The translations under genes were made by a program, and so were the position numbers. The notes under the pieces are model-generated. The model was given only the letters and a program-made list of their open reading frames with translations, was not told where the DNA came from and ran no database searches. This document shows positions 1 through 10,604 of a stretch of DNA of 64,000 nt, piece after piece. Source of the stretch: Tetraselmis striata (lineage: Eukaryota > Chlorophyta > Chlorodendrophyceae > Chlorodendrales > Chlorodendraceae); NCBI GenBank assembly GCA_006384855.1, contig VCJN01002586.1, positions 1-64,000 of the forward strand. Direction: 5' to 3'. Positions within the stretch are counted from its first letter, which is position 1; each line of letters starts with the position of its first letter.

Positions 1-10
1 AATATTTCTC

Positions 11-452
11 TATGCCGCATTATCCGGGTACTGTACGGCTTGCAGCCGTGTATGGATTTAACATATGCCTAAGGCAACAATCTACGGCGGGGCGCAACAA
101 TCTAGGGCGTTTATATAGTACTAAGCCAAAGTGAAGTTCTCGGGCGAGCACCTCGCTAGCAGTCGTACTTTCTCGTCAAGCCTATGCGCTTTTGTCATAC
201 AAGTATGCAACAAATACCCGGACAAGGAAAATGTTTCAGCCATGTAGGCATTTACCGCCTGCCGAAGGCAACAATCTGCGGCGCAGCGCAACAATCTAGG
301 GCTCGCCGTCGCCAATATGATGTACCTGTAGGGGTGTACCTGTCCACGAGTTTCTTGTCGTGGAGCCCATGCGCACGCATAATACTTCTGTATGTCGCAT
401 TATCCGGGTACTGTAAGGCGTGCCGCCGTGTATGGATATATTAAAACATGCC
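11..452. repeat. Short dispersed repeat, three partial copies
   Basis: Two sequence blocks recur. A block containing GCATTATCCGGGTACTGTA followed by a GTGTATGGAT segment lies at about 11-69 and again at about 388-452. A second block built around AAGGCAACAATCT and GCGCAACAATCTAGGGC lies at about 71-112 and again at about 263-303. The first unit is therefore block one plus block two, and later copies hold only one block. This suggests a small repeat inserted or duplicated several times. It sits just downstream of the 5' splice site of the exon at 457-1023, so it may be intronic. Family unknown. Confidence 0.6.
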
Positions 453-456
453 TTAC

Positions 457-1023
457 CTTCGCGGCGCTAGATCGGTGGAGGTAGCGCCACTTTTCGCCGA
501 AGTCGAGAATATCAGTCTTCAAGGCCTTGTACGACTCCCACTCTCTTTCAGCTACAACCGGCCTTAACCACTCATGATCATGTCCTCCTGACTTGGCAGG
601 TTGGTGTTCTTGGACCGGGACGCTGGTAGAAGGTTGCGTGCGAGGCGGTAAGCGAGTCCCGGTACGGGTTGGGGTTGCAGCTTCCGGCCGAAACTTTGGC
701 AGCGACGCAAGGGCTTCACGGTCTGCGGGCACCCCCCCTCGAATGTTTGACGCCTCAGCCGGTGCTGGGAACTCCCGGTCATTAGGCCCGACGCTTGCCT
801 CCTGTCCAGCGCTGCCATGTGTTGGAGTCGCACCAGTTCGTGGAAGCACCGGAACCTCAGCCAAGGAGCGGTCGACAAATCTAGTCAGCAAGCCCCGTGC
901 CGTATCGGCACCAAGCGCAGGTTCCAGACGCTGCAACATCGACCACACACGCTCAGAATTGACCTGCATGTACTGAAACATGCCGTCGATATGCTCGCCA
1001 TTGGACCACGCCGAATTTGACAT
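457..1023 (-). CDS. First exon of an unrecognised gene (partial)
   Basis: The frame opens with ATG at 1023 (MSNSAWSNGEHIDG) and runs 189 codons to a consensus 5' splice site (AAG|GTAAGG) at 456 in phase 0. The protein therefore probably continues beyond the left edge of the window. The N-terminal 60 residues and the C-terminal 45 (rich in Trp, Glu and Arg) look like folded protein. The middle is a Pro/Ala/Thr-rich linker. I recognise no domain. The next gene upstream, the Ulp1-like gene, ends at 1259 on the same strand, so this could be a separate gene or part of the same mobile element. Confidence 0.45.
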
Positions 1024-1258
1024 GGCTATAAGGTAGGAGGCCTATGGGGCACGGCACGGGTGTGGCGAGTGATGCCCCCCCTTGCGAAAACCGTTGACGA
1101 CACAATCTAGAAGCCGCGGTCGTGCCAGCGCCATGATCCCAGTACTTAATGCAACTGTACGAAACCCTAAATTCGTCCTTTTCGGTATAACGAGATTTGG
1201 CTCACTTTGCTCGGATTAGGGCTCAAAAACAGAGCCAAAACACAGTGCGCGTGATACA

Positions 1259-3784
1259 TTACCTTTTTGCTCGCGTTTTGGCCCCCTCCCGGGTCTCGAC
1301 ACGAAGCGGCGGCGGCCTATCGACGGCCCGGGCAACGCGGCCGCGCCAGAACTCTCGGCACACGACGAACACAAACGCGCGGCCTCCCAGTCCAGCGCGC
1401 ATGCAGCACGAGTTCGCATATTTACCATCCTGTTGGCTGACACGACCACGAAGGACAGCGGGCATCCGTGCCATGTCTGTGGTGCGCAGAATCTCCCACA
1501 AGGCATTCTCGCGACCAACGTATTGGCGCTGGTCGGCATGTACACCACCCGATGGGACAGGATAGTAGCTGTCATATAGGAAAACCGGCGCAACTGCACG
1601 CCCGTCACGAGTTGTCCATACCGCGATGGCGAAGTGCCCGCCCGCTTCAGTGGACTTGGGAAACGGCCACGGCTCTGGCCGCTCCCAGGCCCTCGAACCC
1701 CAGGGATACATTACGTGGAACCAAAAAACAAGTACGCCTTCGGGGGCCGGGTCTCGGCGGCCACATGACGACTCATGCCTAGAAACAAAATTCGGAAAGC
1801 CTCGCCTTGAGTAGTCCATGCTCGCAAGACAGAAACGAAACTTCACACCAGGCGGCGGCGGGCATAAGCGTAGGAAACCCTCCAGGAAGGCGTACTGATA
1901 CTCGATGTCAAATTTATCGAACTCCCAATCTCGGAGCCACTTGCACATCGCGTAGTGCAAGTTGCCGTAATCCTCGCCAAACAACGACTCAGGCTCGGGC
2001 CATACCGAGAACCAGTTGTCGAAGTTCTCGTACTTGGAGTCCCAGCCGCGGCGTAGACGAGGATCATCTTGCAGAGGTGGTCCGCCAAGCTGGGCAACAC
2101 GGGGCACCGACTAAGTACTTGCAAACAAGAAATTAAAGAATATTAAGGCGCACGCCTGCAGGAGGGCCAAAGCAAGGCAATACCTCAGGCGTGGGTGACT
2201 TGAGAAGCTCGATAGCCGGGGACGCAGGTGCCGTTGGCGGAGCCGGCTCGCCCTCTTCCGAAACCCCCCCGTCCGAACTGGGGTGATATTCGGGTTGGGT
2301 AGCGTCGTACAGCGAGTCTTGAGAAACAGACGCACCGCGTGCGGAAGAGTTGGTCACAGTCGATTGCGAGGCACGCGGCTCAGGCGATCTTTCCTCATGC
2401 CCAGGTCCGGCTACGCCCTCAGCCGGTTGTTGTACAAAGGGCTCCGCGCTGTCCTCGACTGCCCACGAAGCAAGGGTGTAATCGTTTCTGGTAAACCGGA
2501 GAAGGGGTCTTTAGTACGCAACAGTCCATGCAAGTCTTACCTACGAGGGTCTTATTGGAGACCATCAGGTTGGGAACATAGGTGGGCAAGACAAGGGTGG
2601 TAACCTGCATCAGCCGAGCCCCTATGTTCACGAGGCGCGAGTACTCCGCCTCTGCTTCCTCAGCAAGTTGTTTCCCCACGTTTGCGGTTACCATGTAGCC
2701 CTCGAGGTAATTTCTGTGTTCCCCTGCGTCTTGCCACTCTTGAATGGCAAGTTGGACGTACTTCTGGTGCTCTATTTTTCTCTCATGAACTATCATGTTG
2801 GCGCGCTCGGTGAGCCAATCGTTTTCGACCTCTTCCTCAGTCTTTGGCGGAAATGCGCTATGAAGTTCCTCGGGAATAGGCGACAGCATTTTGGCCTTGC
2901 CTTTCTCCAGCTGTGGGTTAGCTGGCAGTGGGTTAGCTGGTCCTTTGCCTTTTGCCGGGTCTCGGTGGATGGGGTTGACTGCCTACGCGGCAATGTTTTG
3001 TGTCAGTTTCACGCGCAAACTAATTCGCCGGCCGGGACATGAAGCAATTACCACTCTAGGCCCGACGAAACAGAGACAAATAAGTAAAGGCGGGAGGGGG
3101 GGGGGCGTACTGCCACATTCGGCAGTCCACATGTTGCGGCCCTAGAGGTACTCGGGCCTGCCTGGTCGGGTGGGGGTACCTGTCGCACAAGGTTGACACG
3201 ACGATATTTGTGTTTGGTTCCCGCCATTCCGTTCCGAAGGAGGAGAGAACGCATTCGAGACTACCCAATAACAGCACGCGGGGTGGTTGTGGAAGGTGGG
3301 GCGCACTGCCACTGGCGCAAAAACACTTCGCGCAGCCCTAGAGGTACTGGGTCCTGCGTCGTCCTTTGTTGGAACCTGTGGCGGGGCAGATAGAATGCAA
3401 GAGTGTTAATTCATGAACCACCATGCCCCCCCCCCCCCCACATCCCGTGTATTCCACAGGTCTTACCGTGCGCATGGATGTCTCGCCTTTAGCCTCCGAG
3501 CCTGTGGTATCCGGTACGCCCTCACCCCGGCCTAGTACATGCGCATGTTCGGAGGGTGTGACTGCCGACGCGCCGGCTACCTGCCCGCCGCTGTCGCCAG
3601 CGTTGCTATCGCCATGCGTAGTAACCAAACCAGCTCCATCGCAAGCTGCAGCCAAGCTGCTCGGCAACCTTTCTGCCGCTGGCGGGCCCTGACCCTGACC
3701 CGCCACTGACTGCGTGTCGGCCTGGCTACGTCCAGCGGCCAGGGACGCCACGCGACGGGAGCGTCGGGCAGGTCGAGCAGACAC
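1259..3784 (-). CDS. Ulp1-like cysteine peptidase gene, four exons seen
   Basis: Exons read as about 3467-3784, 2541-2910, 2184-2458 and 1259-2110, all closing in phase across GT-AG introns of 556, 82 and 73 bases. The first exons give a Ser/Gly/Ala-rich stretch, then a charged helical region (about 120 residues) and an acidic linker. The last exon (284 codons with stop) carries the recognisable part. A His in GGHFAIAVW, an Asp in FLYDSYY, and a Gln then Cys in SQQDGKYANSCC occur in the order and spacing of the C48 (Ulp1/SENP) catalytic set. This family cleaves SUMO-like tags, and relatives are common passengers in CACTA and Mutator transposons. Tnp2 transposase remains 4-5 kb away make that origin plausible here. 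The 5' end was not found; upstream sequence is G/C runs. A host SUMO protease is the alternative. Confidence 0.55.
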
Positions 3785-4212
3785 AGCCCTTGGCCGAGAG
3801 GGTCGGGCGGGCCGGCTGGCGGACTCTGGTGAGGGTTGTCGCGTGCGGGGGGGGGGGGGGGGGGGGGGGCTGTGCTAGGCAGCTCCAGCGGGATCATGGG
3901 GCCTACACCAGCATGCACGGCAGTAAGTAAGGGCGTGAGCTGCGACTCTCGATAGGAAGTAGGGCAGGAGGGATAGGGACGCAGGAACGTAAGAGGCGGC
4001 AGCATCCCTACTCACCAGCCGTGCAGACCTACGCCGAAGGTAGGCGGAGTCCATTCCTGTCACGGATCCGGGCGTCTCCGCCATTTTGTGAAAGTTAAGA
4101 CCCCGCAGGCCAGTGAGTGTCGCGTGGGGTCCTTTCCTATGAACGGCTGTCGGCCACGGTTTGGGTTCTGGGGCGGCCTTGGCGGTGGTGGGAAGATAGT
4201 GGTACTGCGCAG

Positions 4213-4243
<31 letters not shown>
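3423..4243. repeat. Homopolymer-rich stretch
   Basis: C runs at about 3425-3439 and 4203-4242 and a G run at about 3846-3868 flank or interrupt low-complexity reading frames. Conceptual proteins here are polyproline or polyglycine and are not credible. The interval from 3785 to 4475 holds no gene I can support. Confidence 0.7.
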
Positions 4244-4246
<3 letters not shown>

Positions 4247-4473
4247 CACTCGAGTGGGCGGGAGAAGGGATGGCGGCGGCGACGGCGAGTATACATTACT
4301 TTGCGCTGTATATGTATGTCTGTAGTACATTGTTTGGTGCGCGAGCTAGTAAATTGTCCCATTTTCGGTGAGTCAAAAGTGAAGTATAGTGGCCTGTAGC
4401 ACCGTTTTCGCTATAATATTGCCCTTTTCTCCTGGTACGATAGCGCGCATGTCTGTGAGGAGATATTTTCACG

Positions 4474-4475
<2 letters not shown>

Positions 4476-4512
<37 letters not shown>

Positions 4513-4521
4513 ATATATTAT
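4476..4521. repeat. TA microsatellite
   Basis: An almost pure TA dinucleotide run of about 45 bases with one phase break. A short inverted repeat follows immediately (TTTTGATAGAGC and GCGGCTATCAAAA, about 4564-4589). Confidence 0.9.
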
Positions 4522-4620
4522 GTGATACACTCTCACAGTGTGTCATCCACGGATCCTCTGCGCTTTTGATAGAGCGCGGCTATCAAAAGCTACCTCCTTG
4601 CATAAACGTTGTTGAGAAGA

Positions 4621-4635
4621 ATAAGAGACTTGAGA
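4621..4635 (+). repeat. Target-site duplication, left copy
   Basis: ATAAGAGACTTGAGA, identical to 5690-5704. The pair flanks the truncated LINE. Confidence 0.85.
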
Positions 4636-5689
4636 TTCCATGTTCCGCGTTGCCGCTTGCCGCCCATTTGGCCTCCCGGCGGCTCCTGTCCTCTCCCTTG
4701 GCGAGCCATGCCCTTGTGCTTTTTGCTCCTTCGTTTCTCGGTACAAGGTATGCTGGCCCGTTTTGAGGATGCTGGCGTGGATTTCACTCCTTCAACTTGG
4801 GCGGTCGCATACGCTGATCACGTGGCACGTTGCTCTGGGGGCGACTCCAATCACGCCGCACACGAGTGGGCGGCACATGGCCTTTCCGACATTTACCACG
4901 ACGTGAAGTCCGCGCTGGGCGTGGGTGTCCAGATCCTCACGGACCCGTCGGTGCTTGTTTCTCTTCCGAAGGGCAGCGACGGCCGGCCGGCCGATGTTGG
5001 GCTTTTGGGTATGGCGGTATCCGCGGGAACACGGTTGCCGTTGACACCACCATTGCCCCTATCCTCGGCGTGTCAAGCTCGGATCCAACGACTGCTTTGC
5101 GGGCTGCAGAGCGCCACAAAATCCAGAAGTATGACGAGGGTGTCCGAAACGCCGCCGGCATGCTTGCTTTGCTCCTTTCGCCGTTTCCGAGTTTGGCTCG
5201 CTGGCTCCGCACGCCGAGGCTTTCTTGGTGGAGCTCGCGAAAGCTAGCCACACACACACACTGGCCAAAAAATCGGCCAGCTCTTGTCTGCGTGGCGCCG
5301 CCGTTTCTCCTTGCTCATCAACATGGCACGTGCAGACAACGTTTTTGGCGGGGTCGCGGCCGCGCGTGCGGCACGTGATGGTGCTCCTGCGCCTGCGTCG
5401 CGTCGCTCGTCGGCATGTGTTGCTATGACCCGGGTCATTGGCTGCAAGCGTCCTCGCCGCGGCTGATAGCCTATCTACCCCGGGCGGGGCGGGGGTCCCT
5501 TTGGTTCCTGGCAGCTAAGCGACTTCGTGGTTCCCTTGGCTCCTTCTTGGTTCTTGGCTCCCTGTCCTCCTGCTCGACCTTGGTTTTAGGCTTATATCTC
5601 TCTTTTGTTGGCAACCTTTCATAGTTGCTGTTAGTTCTGTTTGTAGTTCGCATTAGTAAAAGCCCTGATGTAATAAAAAACGACTACCG
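4636..5689 (+). mobile_element. 5'-truncated non-LTR retrotransposon with target-site duplication
   Basis: A 15-base direct repeat, ATAAGAGACTTGAGA, at 4621-4635 and 5690-5704 brackets the element. This is the expected scar of target-primed reverse transcription. Inside are remnants of the C-terminus of a LINE-type polyprotein spread over three plus-strand frames. A motif RPADVGLLG (about 4981-5010) is followed by AVDTTIAPIL (about 5035-5068), then FAPFAVSEFGSLAPHAEAF (about 5174-5233) and an Arg/Ala-rich end stopping at about 5466. Such tails follow the reverse transcriptase in some non-LTR elements and resemble a restriction-like endonuclease region. Frame changes between these blocks show it is dead. 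A 3' UTR of about 220 bases ends in an A-rich tract before the duplication. A second copy of the tail is at 62843-63180. Confidence 0.85.
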
Positions 5690-5704
5690 ATAAGAGACTT
5701 GAGA
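5690..5704 (+). repeat. Target-site duplication, right copy
   Basis: Identical to 4621-4635 and placed directly after the A-rich 3' end of the LINE. Confidence 0.85.
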
Positions 5705-5941
5705 GCTTTTTCTTACATAATCACCGTGTTAGGTAGCGAGTCGATATCAGCGGCTGCTGGTGCGTGTACCCTGTAATCAAAAAGTCGGCTGTGCGACGGT
5801 CCATGTAGCAACACGCAGTATTGTTAGTACTGGTGCTACACTGCTACGGGATAGATGTTAACTGGTTTGGTGAAGGCTCGTAGGTCCGACAACTTGTCGA
5901 TCTGTGGCCGAGTGTTGATCAGAAGTGACGTATCGACACAA

Positions 5942-5977
5942 GTGAGTGGCGACTCCACTGTGAGTGGCGACTCCACT
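5942..5977. repeat. Small tandem repeat in a gene-free gap
   Basis: GAGTGGCGACTCCACT occurs twice back to back; each unit is itself nearly palindromic. The rest of 5705-6140 shows no credible coding sequence. Confidence 0.7.
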
Positions 5978-6143
5978 GCAAGCAGCATACCGTGGCGACT
6001 ACAACACGGTACCGTAGGTCTCAAGCCAGCTATATTGCAGTCGCGCGGACACTTTACCACGCATCGCAGCAGCCGGATGGCCATTGACTAGCCCCTGCCA
6101 ACCCCCGCCGCTGCGAGCCGCCGCCGCCGAGTAGTAGTGTGCC

Positions 6144-7028
6144 ATGGGGCGTCGCAACTCCACGCGCCGTATTACTCAGGGCAAGGAGGGCTGGACCGCT
6201 GCCGAGGGATTCCGGAACCGTTGACCAAGAGAATCCGCGGCCGCGCGTGTGGCGCCTGCTTCGCGAGGACACGGTTGCTACGACACGCATAGATGGGCGT
6301 GCGCCGAGCCGCCTCCGCCCACCTGCCACCGCCGCGCCTGTCGCATCCGGTGGTGGTGGCGCCTCTGCGGTAGCTTCCGGTACGCCCGTCGCACCTCTGC
6401 TCCGTTCGGCGGACCGGGTCAAACCGAAACGCGGGGCGAGCCGGGTGCATCGATACCGTCGCCGATGCCATCGCCCCCGCTGCCCTCTCCGCCGCTCTCG
6501 TCTCCCCGAAACGAATCAGCGAGCCCCGCACCGAGCGGCGGAAAGGGGGGTTCGGTGTCGTATGATGGTGGCCCGTCAGCAAGCATGGCAGAGCATGAGA
6601 TGCATGCCGAACTTCACATCATAGGCGCTGTCATAACCAGACGTTCGGGACGCGGGGGAGCTTTCTTGAACCCCTCCTCCTCCCCGCCACCCGGAGCCAG
6701 GTGACCCCCTTGACGTTCCGTAACTCCCGTTACACCTGCCATCGGCCCACCGCCGCCCTGTGATATCCACCCTTGTGTATCATCCAACATCCGGGTCGTC
6801 AGTTGGAGATGGGATAACGAGGACACATACCCTGGGGCTAGGGAGCTAGTGATGAAGGTGAGTTGCGACGACGGTGGAGATACAACCGCTATACCTGACG
6901 AAGAGCAGATGAGCGATTTCACTCGCATGTTGCCTCTAGGCACCATCGACGCCCTAGATGCGGTGTATCCCTTGCGCACCCACCGCCAATGTATTCGCGG
7001 GGTGCTTGCCCGCGTTGTTGCCCCATAG
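6144..7028 (+). CDS. Possible unrecognised gene, fragments only
   Basis: An ATG at 6144 begins MGRRNSTRRITQGKEGWTAA, a basic start typical of chromatin or transposon proteins, but the frame closes after 26 codons. Ala/Pro/Arg-rich frames follow to about 6700. A more protein-like last block at about 6859-7028 contains DEEQMSDFTRMLPLGTIDAL and ends in TAG at 7026-7028. The pieces suggest a multi-exon or decayed plus-strand gene directly upstream of the transposase. I cannot connect them reliably and recognise no domain. Confidence 0.25.
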
Positions 7029-7110
7029 TTTAAGTATTGGTGAGAGTATCGCATTGGCAACGTGCAAACGATGATTTGTTGTGCTTTTTATTACACGCGC
7101 GTTCGTTTAG

Positions 7111-10100
7111 ATGCTTGCGCGCATGTGCACCCGGCATGAGCGAACTTCTCGACACCGGCAGCGACGCCGACCGCAACGCGCCGAGGGCATTGTCGCGGGG
7201 GTTTTGGAAGGCAACCCCTCTGACGACAATCGCAGTGACAGAGACAGCGAAGGAGACGTTGGCGCGAGGTATCACGACTTCAATACCGGGACCAGCAGCG
7301 CTCGAGGGAAGTACCACAACGGGACGAAGAAGTGCGCCTGTATCGTGTCGACTCCCCCTTCCCCCTGTGTGGCGCTTCCTAATCCATTGCAAACACATGC
7401 TCCTCGACCCCTTTCGCAAGTGACGCTATCAATTGTACACCGGTGCCGACGCCACCCTGATGGAGGCCGCGCTCAATCTCTGTGGGTGAAAGCTGAAGCA
7501 CAACATCAAGACGGCGGCGTACGAGAGGTTGTCGAAGCTGCTGCAGAAGTACATGCTACCGAAGGACGGGTCACAGCTCGCCGAGACATGGTACCACGTG
7601 GAGCCGTGCCTGGACGTCTCGGACATAAAGAAGTATATCGTTCACTGCCGCCCGTGTGACGAGCATCGGTACGGCCACTCCCTAGATGGTGACTGGAGTT
7701 GCTACGACCACTGCCCTCGCTGCAATCTGACACGCAGGACACCCGAGTCACTACTGCGCCACCCGCGCCCCGCCACGCCTCGTTTGTGAGGTGATGCGCC
7801 CCCTCGTCCGTTTGCCCCTGAGTCGACAACATTGTCACTGCGTGGCGTGTTTGAGTTATTGTTGCTGTTGCACGAAACACGATGCAGGAGGTGAAGCAAT
7901 TCTTTTGGGATGAGGAATGGGCTCTACGCAGAGCCACATGCAGAGACCAATCCATCAACGGGTTTTGGAGACTGCAAGGCCATGGATGCTGCCTCCAACG
8001 GGCAGTTTTCTCTCAAAGACAATGGGGTGCATTATGTATATGGAGAATGATGGGCGTGAAGCTGCCCTACAGCAAAGCATATTCTTGCTGGATATTTGGC
8101 ATTAGGTTCGTACCCCAGTAGTGTTGTTATTTGCTGCAAGAAGTAGGAGTATAATCATAGTTGGGTGATTTTGACCTATTGTAGTACTGTGTGGCCTGTT
8201 ATTGCAGGTGTCAAGACATGCCATCATCAAATCGCGGGAGAAGCACAACAAAAAGGTGTTGATCATCACCCCATGACCCTTTGCACCAAAGCACATTGAT
8301 CTATATTTGGCTTAGGAGACACTCAAGGCAACTGACAGAACGGAGAGCGCGGAGGGAGCACCGACTGTTCAAGGTGTGTGTGAGGGGACTGACAGCGATG
8401 GCAAGACTTCCAAAGCGCGCTGTGACTTGTGACTTGTGACTTCCATCGGGCGTGCACCCACTCTCAACCTGAAGTGGGCATGCTTGCCTGTGATTGGCTG
8501 CTGCTCACATATAACATTGACTTGCACGATGTGGGATGATGGACTATTGACATACATTGGCGCCTTCTTTGATGACATGCCTTGACGCTTCAAGGGTATG
8601 AAGCTTGGTGGAGTTATGTCGCGGCACGGCTGCCCCTACTGTTTGCTACGTAGTAGAGAGGGCATTGACTACAAGAAAAGAAGTATGGCTGTGCATGCGT
8701 TATGTGTCTGCATGCAGATAGCGTATTGCTGCTATGGATGATGTTGATCATACATGGGCGGCTTCGGGTGCAGGCAAGTGCTACTTTGGCGTATGCCGTC
8801 CATACTCTCCTATTGCGACGGCTGTAGTACATTGCGACGGTGTGCACATGGCAATGACGGACGCTGCGCAGAGTGAGATTGCCGACAATGATTATGAAAC
8901 CAGCATTGCCTTTTGCGGGGATGCCCACCTCCCGCCGTCCAGCGCAAATATGCGGTTTCCGGCAGTGGAGGCCGGCGCATGGCACATCGTGCAGACGATA
9001 GCCGGCACTCAAGGCATGTCTCGATTTGTGCGATGGCTGCCGTATATAAGCTATGTTGACTTCTGGCCGCTGCTAATAGCACATGCGCTAATGTTGGGGG
9101 TAGTCAAGGACTTTTATGAGTATGTCAGCACCCTGAAGGTAAGTGACCTTTTACATCGCCGTTGCTGCCTTCCCGTTATTCCCGCCGCAAGAGGCGTTGC
9201 TGATGTGAGTGTGCCCTCACAGGTCATGCAGCCCAAGATGAAGAAGATGGACATGCGGATGGCGCTGGTCGCCTTGACCGATGACTTTGGCAGGCCAATC
9301 CGGCCGATGCTGCCGTCAGCATGCACTGGTAGCGCGGTGTGTGCCAACTAGACATGCGAGGACTTCCTGCATTTCGCGGAGATTGTGGCAGTGCTGGTCC
9401 TTGGGTGAGGGCCCCTCGCTGCTATTGCTAGGAGTAACACAGCCCGGCTACGCTATAGGTGTGTGCTGCCTACTCAGCACGTGGCATGCGTGGCATGTTT
9501 CTGCAGGGATATGATTGACAACGCAAAGCATTAAATCATGGCAGTCATGCGGCAAGGAGTAGTCATCCACTACCAACCTGAGGGATTGCTAGGTAGGAGT
9601 GTGACGCTCCTGCTGACAGGGAGGAAAGCGAGCGTGTCAACGATTCCATCAAGAAGCAGCGGAAGGGGGGCTTCAACTGCTTGCTGACCTATGCGCAAAT
9701 GTGCAGCATGCATTTGCCTGATGAGATGATGAGACTGAACTTGCACAATCTTGTCTGCCGAGTCGTCCAAGCCCAAGAGGCGGCCAGAGGTAGCACTGCC
9801 CGCGACTCGGAGCTCTGGATGGAGCGTACAATGCGCCCTTCCCCTCCCTCACACGCACTGTGTCTAGGCTGTTGTCATACGAATACATGCCCTATGTTAT
9901 GTGTAGATGCGGGACGTGAAGTGCGTGGCCAGAGGCAGTGGCACCACTGACACGGAGCCGGCATACGGGCGGCAATTCTTACTGGACGCACGCATAAAGC
10001 TTTTGCGTGCATGCCTGGACCTATACCTCCCTAGCCTGGCTTTGTGGTGGCCATGCTTTGTGGGACAGTGGGTGGCCGCTGGGGCAGACGATGCGGTGGA

Positions 10101-10158
10101 TATGTTTGAGGGCACGGGGCCGGGCTGCAGTGGCGCCGTCGTGCAGCCAGGCACCTAA
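7111..10158 (+). mobile_element. DNA transposon remnant with Tnp2-type transposase (CACTA-like)
   Basis: Plus-strand blocks line up in order with Tnp2 (EnSpm/CACTA) transposases. At about 7435-7789 are LYTGADATLMEAALNL, then ERLSKLLQKYMLP and a Cys pair block HCRPCDEHRYG...CYDHCPRCNLTRR, matching the Tnp2 start with its zinc-binding pairs. At about 7882-8110 come WDEEWALRR and a GVHYVYGE segment. At 8734-9351 a long open frame carries GAWHIVQTIAG and LLIAHALMLGVVKDFYEY, the conserved HxLxLGxxK-type region. At about 9681-9830 is HLPDEMMRLNLHNLVCR, the block after the catalytic core. At 9907-10158 is a terminal block. An in-frame TAG at 9349 sits where a Trp codon would read on into TCEDFLHFAEIV, and other stops and frame changes break the rest. 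Some gaps may be introns. Terminal inverted repeats were not found. Confidence 0.6.
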
Positions 10159-10430
10159 GCCGCACCCGCCAACTCGGCGGCCTGCGCAAAGTTTCAAGGA
10201 ACTGGCACGCGGGAGCCGGAGCCGGCATGGAAGCGCGCATATGAAATGGGGCTCGACCCTCCTGACATCAAGTGACGCCCCCCGCCCATGCCCCCTCTAC
10301 CCCCCATTTAGTCTGAATCTTAACGCATGTCATAGGTCAGAATCTTAACGCAGCATGTTCCGGGTATTTACGCAACTTCCTACTATCATGTGAATCGCCT
10401 ACTACGTACCCTGTTGCGCGTTGCTACATA

Positions 10431-10604
10431 CCCTGCTGCGCGCTGGCGCCCCGCTGCCCCGGCCGCGGCGCGTTGGCGCCCCGCTGCCCCAGTCACGGCG
10501 CGTTGGCGCCCCGCTGCCCTGGCCCCGGCCGCGGCGCGTAGCCGCCCCGCTGCCATGGCCTCGGCCGCGGCGCGTAGCCGCCCCGCTGCCATGGCCGTGC
10601 TAGC
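10431..10604 (+). repeat. GC-rich tandem repeat, five units
   Basis: Units of about 30-36 bases begin GCGCGTTGGCGCCCCGCTGCC or the variant GCGCGTAGCCGCCCCGCTGCC. Five units occur in a row. One frame reads as repeats of RWRPAAP/RSRPAAM, but this looks like a minisatellite and not a gene. Confidence 0.8.

Noticed and set aside
4060-4399. Polyproline and polyglycine frames at the C run
   Set aside because: Produced by homopolymer translation on both strands.
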